Shown here: one piece after another, positions 35,647 to 42,820 of the stretch
Position numbering within the stretch: position 1 is the first letter of the stretch
How the letters are laid out: each line of letters opens with the position of its first letter
DNA from: Mycobacterium malmoense
GTDB taxonomy: Bacteria > Actinomycetota > Actinomycetes > Mycobacteriales > Mycobacteriaceae
Length of the DNA: 64,000 bases
Assembly: GCF_019645855.1 (NCBI RefSeq)
Contig: NZ_CP080999.1
Span: 1,550,001 to 1,614,000 of the forward strand
Direction: 5' to 3'
Made by a program: the position numbers and the translations under genes
Notes under the pieces: model-generated
Databases searched by the model: none
Seen by the model: the letters and a program-made list of their open reading frames with translations, nothing else
What the model was told of the DNA's origin: nothing

Positions 35647-35675
35647 TTGTACAGTACGGTCCGGTACCGTACTGT
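35647..35675 (+). promoter_or_regulatory. mmpS-mmpL promoter overlapped by a TetR operator candidate
   Basis: ACAGTACGGT (35651-35660) and ACCGTACTGT (35666-35675) form a perfect 10-bp inverted repeat with a five-base centre. A sigmaA-like promoter TTGTAC (35647-35652), 17 bases, TACTGT (35670-35675) lies entirely under it, so binding would block transcription. The TetR gene ends 30 bases upstream and mmpS starts 73 bases downstream. Confidence 0.75.
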
Positions 35676-35748
35676 CATAGCTGTTGATCATGCCCGCGGC
35701 GTCGGGCACCGGCTCCGATCGTTTCGCCGATCAGCGAAAGGCCATGGG

Positions 35749-36195
35749 GTGAGAGCGATTTCGATTGCGGCCCTCGTCAAGCGAGGGTGGATGCTGCTCG
35801 TCGCGGTGGTCGTGCTCGCACTCGTGGGATTTGCCATCTATCGCCTGCACGGAATCTTCGGCTCGCACAACAACACCTCGGCCAACAGCGGCCTGTCCAA
35901 CGAGATCGTCCCGTTCAACCCCAAGCGCGTGGTCCTCGAGGTCTATGGCGCACCGGGCGCGGTGGCGACCATCAACTACCTGGACGTCAACGCCCAGCCG
36001 CAGCAGGTCAAAAACGCCCCGCTGCCCTGGTCGTACACGATCACCACGACGGAGCCCGCGGTTGTCGGCAACGTCGTGGCGCAGGGCAACGGCGACACCC
36101 TCGGCTGCCGCATCACCGTCAACGGTGAAGTCAAGGACGAACGCACCGTCAACAAAGTCGACGCCTACACCTTCTGCTTGGACAAGTCCGGATGA
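35749..36195 (+). CDS. MmpS membrane accessory protein
   Basis: A 148-residue protein with one N-terminal transmembrane helix (about 13-33) and an extracellular beta-sandwich domain containing PFNPKRVVLEVYG, ATINYLD and two cysteines (GCRITV, TFCLD) that probably form a disulfide. MmpS proteins partner MmpL transporters. GTG 35749 is chosen from the MmpS-typical start; GAAAGG lies upstream. ATGA overlap with mmpL. Closest to the MmpS4/MmpS5 type by pattern. Confidence 0.92.
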   Translation: MRAISIAALVKRGWMLLVAVVVLALVGFAIYRLHGIFGSHNNTSANSGLSNEIVPFNPKRVVLEVYGAPGAVATINYLDVNAQPQQVKNAPLPWSYTITTTEPAVVGNVVAQGNGDTLGCRITVNGEVKDERTVNKVDAYTFCLDKSG

Positions 36196-39089
36196 GCAAC
36201 CACCAAACCTCGCGGCCGTTTTTGCCGCACACCATCCGCCGGCTTTCGGTGCCGATCCTGCTGTTCTGGGTGGCGCTGGCCGCCGTCACGAACGCGGCGG
36301 TGCCGCAACTGGAAGACGTTGGGAAAACCCACAATGTGGCGATGAATTCGCCCGACGCGCCGTCGCTGCAGGCGACCAAGCGCATCGGTCAGGTGTTCCG
36401 CGAGTTCGATTCCGACAGTTCGGCCATGGTGGTCCTGGAAGGCGATCAGCCGCTCGGCGCGGACGCCCACCGGTTCTACGACACGATGATCCGCAAGCTC
36501 GAGCGGGACCGCAAGCACGTCGAGCACGTTCAGGACTTCTGGGGCGACACCCTGACCGCGGCGGGATCGCAGAGCAGTGACGGCAAGGCCGCCTACGTTC
36601 AGGTGTTCCTCGCGGGCAACCTGGGCTCGGCGCTGGCCAACGAGTCCGTCGGCGCCGTCCGCGACATCGTCGACCACACGCAACCGCCGCCGGGTGTCAA
36701 GGCCTATGTCACCGGCCCGGCGCCGCTCATCTCCGACCAGTTCGACGTGGGCAGCAAGGGGACCGCGAAGGTCACCACGATCACCATCGGGGTGATCGCG
36801 TTGATGCTGTTCTTCGTCTACCGCTCCGTCCTCACCACGCTGCTCGTGCTCGTCACGGTCCTGATCGAGATGGCCGCGGCCCGGGGGATCGTCGCCTTTC
36901 TCGGGAACGCGGGCGTCATCGGGCTGTCGACGTACTCGACGAACCTGCTCACGCTGCTGGTCATCGCCGCCGGGACCGACTATGCGATCTTCGTCGTCGG
37001 CCGCTACCAGGAGGCACGCGGCGCGGGCGAGGACCGAGAAACCGCCTTCTACACCATGTTTCGCGGAACCGCCCACATCGTCCTGGGTTCGGGCCTCACG
37101 GTTGCCGGCGCGGTGTTCTGCCTGACCTTTACCCGGCTGCCCTATTTCCAAAGCCTGGGAGTCCCTGCGGCGCTGGGCATTCTGGTCGCGCTGTTCGCCT
37201 CGCTGACCCTGGGTCCGGCCGTGCTCACCCTGGGCGCTTTCTTGGGCCTCTTCGACCCCAAGCGCGCGATGAGAACCCGCGGATGGCGGCGGATCGGCAC
37301 GGCCATCGTCCGCTGGCCCGCGCCCGTTCTCGCGACGGCGTGCGCGCTGGCCCTCGTGGGTCTGCTCGCGCTGCCCGGTTACAAGACGAGCTACGACACC
37401 CGCCCCTACATGCCCGCCAGCGCGCCGGCCAATGTCGGTTACACGGCCGCCGAGCGCCACTTCTCCAGGGCGCGGCTGGAGCCCGAGTTGCTGATGGTCG
37501 AGACGGACCACGACATGCGCAACCCGGCCGACATGCTCGTCCTGGACCGGGTGGCCAAGGCCGTGTTCCACGTGCCCGGCATCGCCCAGGTGCAGTCGAT
37601 TACCCGGCCCCTGGGCACCCCGCTCGACCACAGCTCGCTGGCGTTTGTGGTCAGCAACCAAAGCGCCGCCCAGCAGGAAAACCTGACCTACCAACGGGAT
37701 CGCGCGAACGATCTGCTGAAGCAGGCCGGTGAACTGGCGAACACGATCAACATTTTGAAGCAGCAGTACGTGCTGCAGCAGCAGCTCGCCGCCACCACCC
37801 ACAGCGAGGCCCAAAGCTTTCACGACACGATCACCACGATCAAAGACCTGCGCGACAAGGTCGCGAATTTCGACGACTTCTTCCGGCCGATCCGCAGCTA
37901 TTTCTATTGGGAAAAGCATTGCTACGACATCCCCGCCTGCTGGGCGATCCGCTCGGTCCTCGACGCGCTCGACGGCATCGACCAGCTCAGCGAGAAATTC
38001 GAAGACCTCACGGCCACCCTGGACAAGCTCGACGCGCTGCAACCGAAACTGGTGGCGCTGATACCGCCGCAGATCGCGAGCCAGGAGACCAACCACGCAC
38101 TGACGCTGGCGAGCTACGCCACCCAGTCCGGCATCTACGCGCAGACGGCGGCCGCGATCGAAAACGCGACGGCGCTGGGCCGAGCCTTCGACGCCGCCAA
38201 AAACGACGACACGTTCTACCTGCCTCCCGAGGTTTTCAGCAACGCCGATTTCTTGCGCGGCCTGAAGTTGTTCCTCTCGCCCGACGGCAAGGCCGCCCGC
38301 ATGATCATCACCCACGACGGCGATCCCGCGACCCCCGAAGGCATTTCACACATCGACCCGATCAAGCGGGCCGCGCACGAAGCCTTGAAGGGCACCCCCA
38401 TGGCCGCCGCCCACATCTATGTCGGCGGTACCGCGGCCACCTACAAGGACATCCAGGACGGCGCCAAGTACGACCTGATGATCGTCGGGCTCGCCGCGCT
38501 GAGCCTGATCCTGCTGATCATGATGATCATCACCCGAAGCCTGATCGCCGCCCTGGTCATCGTGGGCACGGTGGCCCTTTCGCTGGGCGCCTCGTTCGGG
38601 CTGTCGGTGCTGGTGTGGCAATACATCCTCGGCATCCAGCTGTACTGGGTCGTGCTTGCGCTGGCCGTGATTCTGCTGTTGGCCGTGGGATCCGACTACA
38701 ACCTGCTGCTGATTTCCCGGTTCAAGGAGGAAATCCATGCCGGCCTCAAGACCGGCATCATCCGCGCGATGGCCGGCTCCGGGTCGGTGGTCACGTCCGC
38801 CGGCCTCGTCTTCGCCGTCACCATGTGCGCCTTCGTGTTCAGCGGTTTTCAGGTGCTCGGTCAGATCGGGACCACCATCGGCCTCGGCCTGCTGTTCGAC
38901 ACGCTGATCGTGCGCTCCTTCATGACGCCTTCCGTCGCAACGCTTTTGGGGCGCTGGTTCTGGTGGCCCCAACGGGTGCGCCCGCGTCCGGCGAGCACGA
39001 TGCTGCGGCCCTACGGGCCGCGCCCGGCGGTTCGTCAGCTGCTGCTGTGGGAAGACGGTGACTCAGTGGTGGCTTCGGAATCGCGCTAG
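36192..39089 (+). CDS. MmpL family RND transporter (operon 1)
   Basis: A 965-residue RND transporter with about twelve transmembrane helices and two large periplasmic loops. The proton-relay Asp-Tyr pairs are in GTDYAIF (about 260) and GSDYNLL (about 835). The second loop holds FDDFFRPIRSYFYWEKHC and an unusually Met-poor, Gln/Ala-rich helical region where MmpL4/5 proteins are normally Met-rich. Substrates of this class include siderophores and lipids. Coupled to mmpS by ATGA, four-base stop overlap with the convergent ACT-domain gene. Confidence 0.93.
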   Translation: MSNHQTSRPFLPHTIRRLSVPILLFWVALAAVTNAAVPQLEDVGKTHNVAMNSPDAPSLQATKRIGQVFREFDSDSSAMVVLEGDQPLGADAHRFYDTMIRKLERDRKHVEHVQDFWGDTLTAAGSQSSDGKAAYVQVFLAGNLGSALANESVGAVRDIVDHTQPPPGVKAYVTGPAPLISDQFDVGSKGTAKVTTITIGVIALMLFFVYRSVLTTLLVLVTVLIEMAAARGIVAFLGNAGVIGLSTYSTNLLTLLVIAAGTDYAIFVVGRYQEARGAGEDRETAFYTMFRGTAHIVLGSGLTVAGAVFCLTFTRLPYFQSLGVPAALGILVALFASLTLGPAVLTLGAFLGLFDPKRAMRTRGWRRIGTAIVRWPAPVLATACALALVGLLALPGYKTSYDTRPYMPASAPANVGYTAAERHFSRARLEPELLMVETDHDMRNPADMLVLDRVAKAVFHVPGIAQVQSITRPLGTPLDHSSLAFVVSNQSAAQQENLTYQRDRANDLLKQAGELANTINILKQQYVLQQQLAATTHSEAQSFHDTITTIKDLRDKVANFDDFFRPIRSYFYWEKHCYDIPACWAIRSVLDALDGIDQLSEKFEDLTATLDKLDALQPKLVALIPPQIASQETNHALTLASYATQSGIYAQTAAAIENATALGRAFDAAKNDDTFYLPPEVFSNADFLRGLKLFLSPDGKAARMIITHDGDPATPEGISHIDPIKRAAHEALKGTPMAAAHIYVGGTAATYKDIQDGAKYDLMIVGLAALSLILLIMMIITRSLIAALVIVGTVALSLGASFGLSVLVWQYILGIQLYWVVLALAVILLLAVGSDYNLLLISRFKEEIHAGLKTGIIRAMAGSGSVVTSAGLVFAVTMCAFVFSGFQVLGQIGTTIGLGLLFDTLIVRSFMTPSVATLLGRWFWWPQRVRPRPASTMLRPYGPRPAVRQLLLWEDGDSVVASESR

Positions 39090-39742
39090 CGCAGCATGGT
39101 GGCCACGATTCCGGCCAGGTAGCCCAGCCGGGCCACCTCCGAGGGCCGGAACTCCGGGCCCGTGCGGCCCAGCACCACCGCCGTGTGCGGGTCGCCCAAG
39201 GGCGCCGCGACCATGGTGGTGTCCATGTCGCGCCAGGCCTGCGGCACCCACTCGGCGGTGCCGTCGAGCGTTGCGGCGCGCTCGATCGGTAGCCACGGGG
39301 CCGAATCCGCCTTGGTCTCCGGAGCGCCCGGGCTGCCGGCGAGGCGTTGCAGCTCTCCGTTGGTGCTGCGCAATACGGTGCACCAGCTCACGCGCAGCAC
39401 CCGGGGTGCCTCGTCGGCCAGGACCTGCAGCCGGGTCGCGGTGTCGGCGGCCGCGGCGACATGGTCGAGAAGCTCCAGCTCGCGATGCGCTTCCAGCAGG
39501 CCGGTGTGGGGGCGGACGCTGTCCACCCGGACATCGGGGAGCGACTCGGCGGCGGTGATCAGCCGGTCTGGCATCGCCCCCACCGGCAGTTCGATGACGA
39601 GGTCGTCGATCGCATACCCCGAGATCCGCTCCACCACGTCGAGCGACAGGATGTCGGCGCCCACCGAGCCGAGCGCCACGGCCAGCGAGCCCAGGCTGCC
39701 CGGCCGGTCGGCCAGCTCGATGCGTAACAGATACGACGGCAC
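39086..39742 (-). CDS. ACT domain protein
   Basis: A 218-residue protein starting with an ACT domain (SYLLRIELADRPGSLGSLAVAL, quoted as LRIELADRPGSLGSLAVAL; about residues 3-75) that usually binds an amino acid, followed by a GAF-like half with no recognised catalytic residues. GTG 39742 is preferred, giving exactly the 218 residues of the Rv3013 homologue; GTG 39757 would add five. Probably regulatory; target unknown. Divergent from gatC. Confidence 0.85.
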   Translation of the reverse strand: MPSYLLRIELADRPGSLGSLAVALGSVGADILSLDVVERISGYAIDDLVIELPVGAMPDRLITAAESLPDVRVDSVRPHTGLLEAHRELELLDHVAAAADTATRLQVLADEAPRVLRVSWCTVLRSTNGELQRLAGSPGAPETKADSAPWLPIERAATLDGTAEWVPQAWRDMDTTMVAAPLGDPHTAVVLGRTGPEFRPSEVARLGYLAGIVATMLR

Positions 39743-39810
39743 GCCCCACTGTCGCACAGCCCTGTATCGGTGGCATTTCGGCGGCTTGGGTGCGCCCCCT
39801 TGTCGCCGAG

Positions 39811-39858
39811 CGTCACGCTGGCGTGGCGCTCGGCGGTGAACGCCACGCCAGCGTGACG
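39811..39858. repeat. extragenic inverted repeat, family B copy 1
   Basis: Perfect 18-bp arms CGTCACGCTGGCGTGGCG (39811-39828) and its complement (39841-39858) with a 12-base loop, preceded by GCCGAG. Lies between the ACT gene and the gatC -10 box. The same arm sequence with one base changed in both arms occurs at 54999-55060. Confidence 0.8.
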
Positions 39859-39884
39859 TTCGCGCATGGGTAGGCTTTTCGCTC

Positions 39885-40184
39885 GTGTCCCAGATCTCCC
39901 GCGACGAGGTGGCTCACCTGGCCCGGCTGGCCCGGCTGGCGTTGACCGATGCCGAGCTGGACAGCTTCGCCGGCCAGCTCGACGCCATCCTGACCCACGT
40001 CAGCCAGGTGCAGGCGGTCGACGTCACCGGCGTCGAAGCGACCGACAACCCGCTCAAGGCGGTCAACGTCGCGCGCCCGGACGAGTTGACACCGTGCCTG
40101 ACGCAGCGGGAGGCGCTGGCCGAGGCGCCCGAAGCCGTCGACGGGCGCTTCGCCGTCCCGCAGATCCTGGGGGACGCCGAGTGA
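39885..40184 (+). CDS. gatC: aspartyl/glutamyl-tRNA amidotransferase subunit C
   Basis: A 99-residue GatC with the conserved ISRDEVAHLARLARLALTD start, here quoted to EVAHLARLARLALTD, and the LDAILTHVSQVQAVD segment that wraps GatA. It stabilises GatA-GatB, which converts Glu-tRNA(Gln) to Gln-tRNA(Gln). TAGGCT (39871-39876) ends eight bases before GTG 39885. GTGA overlap with gatA. Confidence 0.96.
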   Translation: MSQISRDEVAHLARLARLALTDAELDSFAGQLDAILTHVSQVQAVDVTGVEATDNPLKAVNVARPDELTPCLTQREALAEAPEAVDGRFAVPQILGDAE

Positions 40185-41662
40185 GCGAGCTCATCCGCTC
40201 CGACGCCGCGACGCTGGCCGCCAAGATCGCCGCCAAGGAGTTGTCGTCGGTCGAGGTCACCCAGGCCTGCCTGGACCAGATCGAGGCGACCGACGACCGG
40301 TATCACGCGTTCCTGCACGTGGCCGCCGACGAGGCGTTGGCGGCGGCGACCGCCGTGGACGACGCGGTGGCCGCCGGCGAGCGGCTGTCGTCGGCGCTGG
40401 CCGGGGTCCCGCTGGCGCTCAAGGACGTGTTCACCACCACCGACATGCCCACCACCTGCGGATCCAAGATCCTCGAGGGCTGGCGTTCCCCCTATGACGC
40501 CTCCGTCACCCTGCGGTTGCGCGCCGCCGGCATCCCGATCCTGGGCAAGACCAACATGGACGAGTTCGCGATGGGCTCCTCGACGGAGAACTCCGCCTAC
40601 GGCCCCACCCGCAACCCGTGGAACCTCGACCGGGTGCCCGGTGGCTCCGGTGGGGGCAGCGCGGCGGCCTTGGCCGCGTTCCAGGCGCCGCTGGCCATCG
40701 GATCCGACACCGGGGGCTCCATCCGCCAGCCCGCGGCGCTGACCGCGACCGTCGGTGTCAAACCCACCTACGGCACGGTGTCCCGCTACGGGTTGGTGGC
40801 GTGCGCGTCGTCGCTGGACCAGGGCGGCCCGTGCGCGCGCACCGTGCTGGACACCGCGCTGCTGCACCAGGTGATCGCCGGGCACGACAGCCGCGACTCC
40901 ACGTCCCTGGACACCGAGGTGCCCGATGTCGTCGGCGCCGCGCGGGCCGGCGCGGCCGGTGATCTGCGCGGCGTGCGCGTCGGGGTGGTCCGGCAGCTGC
41001 GCGGCGAGGGCTACCAGCCTGGGGTGCTGGCGTCGTTCCAGGCCGCCGTCGAGCAGCTGACCGCTTTGGGCGCCGAGGTGAGCGAGGTCGATTGCCCGCA
41101 CTTCGATCACGCGCTGGCCGCCTACTACCTGATCCTGCCGTCGGAGGTGTCGAGCAACCTGGCCCGCTTCGACGCCATGCGCTACGGGCTGCGGGTCGGC
41201 GACGACGGCACCCACAGCGCCGAGGAGGTGATGGCGCTGACCCGGGCCGCCGGCTTCGGCCCGGAGGTCAAGCGGCGCATCATGATTGGCACCTACGCGC
41301 TCTCGGCGGGCTACTACGACGCCTATTACAACCAGGCGCAGAAGGTGCGCACGCTGATCGCCCGCGACCTCGACGAGGCCTACCGGTCCGTCGACGTGCT
41401 GGTGTCGCCCGCGACGCCGACCACCGCGTTCCCGCTCGGCGAGAAGGTCGACGATCCGCTGGCCATGTACCTGTTCGACCTGTGCACGCTGCCGCTGAAC
41501 CTGGCCGGGCACTGCGGCATGTCGGTGCCCTCGGGGCTGTCCCCGGACGACGGGCTGCCGGTGGGCCTGCAGATCATGGCGCCCGCCTTGGCCGACGACC
41601 GCCTGTACCGGGTCGGTGCGGCCTATGAGGCCGCCCGCGGCCCACTGCCGAGCGCCATCTAG
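40181..41662 (+). CDS. gatA: aspartyl/glutamyl-tRNA amidotransferase subunit A
   Basis: A 493-residue amidase-signature enzyme that releases ammonia from glutamine for transamidation. The catalytic triad is K81 (ALKDVF), S156 (PGGSGGGS) and S180 (GSDTGGSIRQPA). GTG 40181 overlaps the gatC stop. gatB, normally its partner gene, lies 5.4 kb downstream at 47072, separated by pfkA and a TetR-mmpS-mmpL operon. Confidence 0.97.
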   Translation: MSELIRSDAATLAAKIAAKELSSVEVTQACLDQIEATDDRYHAFLHVAADEALAAATAVDDAVAAGERLSSALAGVPLALKDVFTTTDMPTTCGSKILEGWRSPYDASVTLRLRAAGIPILGKTNMDEFAMGSSTENSAYGPTRNPWNLDRVPGGSGGGSAAALAAFQAPLAIGSDTGGSIRQPAALTATVGVKPTYGTVSRYGLVACASSLDQGGPCARTVLDTALLHQVIAGHDSRDSTSLDTEVPDVVGAARAGAAGDLRGVRVGVVRQLRGEGYQPGVLASFQAAVEQLTALGAEVSEVDCPHFDHALAAYYLILPSEVSSNLARFDAMRYGLRVGDDGTHSAEEVMALTRAAGFGPEVKRRIMIGTYALSAGYYDAYYNQAQKVRTLIARDLDEAYRSVDVLVSPATPTTAFPLGEKVDDPLAMYLFDLCTLPLNLAGHCGMSVPSGLSPDDGLPVGLQIMAPALADDRLYRVGAAYEAARGPLPSAI

Positions 41663-41666
41663 GGAC

Positions 41667-41749
41667 CGCGAGCAGACGCAGAGTCGCACGATGCGGGCCT
41701 CCCGCGTGCGAGTCTGCGTCTGGTGGCCGGGCAGGCCCGGCGAACACCG
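41667..41749. repeat. extragenic inverted repeat, family A copy 2 (reverse orientation)
   Basis: Starts five bases after the gatA stop. It is the reverse complement of the unit at 10047-10130 over its whole length: CGCGAGCAGACGCAG at one end, CGGCGAACACCG at the other. The hairpin arms are TCGCAC (41683-41688) and GTGCGA (41706-41711), with an inner GCGGG/CCCGC pair absent from copy 1 but still pairing. Confidence 0.75.
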
Positions 41750-41780
41750 CTGTAGGAGCCGCGGGGCAAGATAGAGAGCC

Positions 41781-42812
41781 ATGCGGATCGGAATTCTCAC
41801 CGGAGGCGGCGACTGCCCCGGGCTGAACGCCGTCATCCGGGCGGTGGTGCGCACCTGCGACGCGCGGTATGGCTCGTCGGTGGTCGGATTCCAGGACGGC
41901 TGGCGCGGGCTGCTGGAGAACAGGCGCATGCAGCTGCACAACGACGACCGCAACGACCGGTTGCTGGCCAAGGGCGGAACGATGCTGGGCACCGCCCGCG
42001 TGCACCCCGACAAGCTGCGGGCCGGGCTCGACCAGATCAAGCAGACGCTGGACGACAACGGCATCGACGTGCTGATCCCCATCGGCGGTGAAGGCACCCT
42101 GACGGCCGCGCATTGGCTGTCGGAGGAGAACGTTCCCGTGGTCGGCGTGCCGAAGACCATCGACAACGACATCGATTGCACCGACGTGACTTTCGGCCAC
42201 GACACCGCGCTGACCGTGGCCACCGAGGCCATCGACCGGTTGCACAGCACCGCCGAATCCCACCAGCGGGTGATGCTGGTGGAGGTGATGGGCCGCCACG
42301 CCGGCTGGATCGCCCTGAACGCCGGACTGGCTTCCGGCGCGCACATGACGCTGATCCCCGAGCAGCCCTTCGATGTCGAGGAGGTGTGCCGGCTCGTCAA
42401 ACGGCGCTTCCAGCGCGGGGATTCGCATTTCATCTGCGTGGTCGCCGAGGGCGCCAAGCCCATCCCCGGTTCGATTTCGTTGCGGGAGGGCGGAATTGAC
42501 GAGTTCGGCCACGAACGCTTCACCGGGGTGGCCGCGCAGCTGGCCATCGAGGTGGAGAAGCGGATCAACAAGGAGGTCCGGGTGACCGTGCTGGGCCACG
42601 TCCAGCGGGGCGGGACCCCGACGCCCTTCGACCGGGTGCTGGCCACCCGGTTCGGCGTCAACGCGGCCGACGCCGCGCACGCGGGCGAGTACGGCCAGAT
42701 GGTGTCGCTGCGGGGCCAAGACATCGGCCGGGTGGCGTTGGCGGATGCCGTGCGCCAACTCAAGCTGGTGCCGCAGAGCCGCTACGACGATGCCGCGGCC
42801 TTCTTCGGCTAA
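41781..42812 (+). CDS. pfkA: 6-phosphofructokinase
   Basis: A 343-residue glycolytic kinase making fructose 1,6-bisphosphate. Motifs: TGGGDCPGLN (7-16), GGEGT (102-106) and PKTIDND with catalytic D128. Glycine at position 105, where PPi-dependent homologues carry Asp, favours ATP as donor. ATG 41781 has no strong ribosome site. Follows gatA after a repeat element; convergent with mmpL of operon 2, nine bases apart. Confidence 0.96.
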   Translation: MRIGILTGGGDCPGLNAVIRAVVRTCDARYGSSVVGFQDGWRGLLENRRMQLHNDDRNDRLLAKGGTMLGTARVHPDKLRAGLDQIKQTLDDNGIDVLIPIGGEGTLTAAHWLSEENVPVVGVPKTIDNDIDCTDVTFGHDTALTVATEAIDRLHSTAESHQRVMLVEVMGRHAGWIALNAGLASGAHMTLIPEQPFDVEEVCRLVKRRFQRGDSHFICVVAEGAKPIPGSISLREGGIDEFGHERFTGVAAQLAIEVEKRINKEVRVTVLGHVQRGGTPTPFDRVLATRFGVNAADAAHAGEYGQMVSLRGQDIGRVALADAVRQLKLVPQSRYDDAAAFFG

Positions 42813-42820
42813 GCGGGCGC

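Noticed and set aside
36165..38315. Minus-strand open frame of about 700 codons opposite mmpL
   Set aside because: Arg/Gln/Glu-rich shadow of a well-supported transporter gene.
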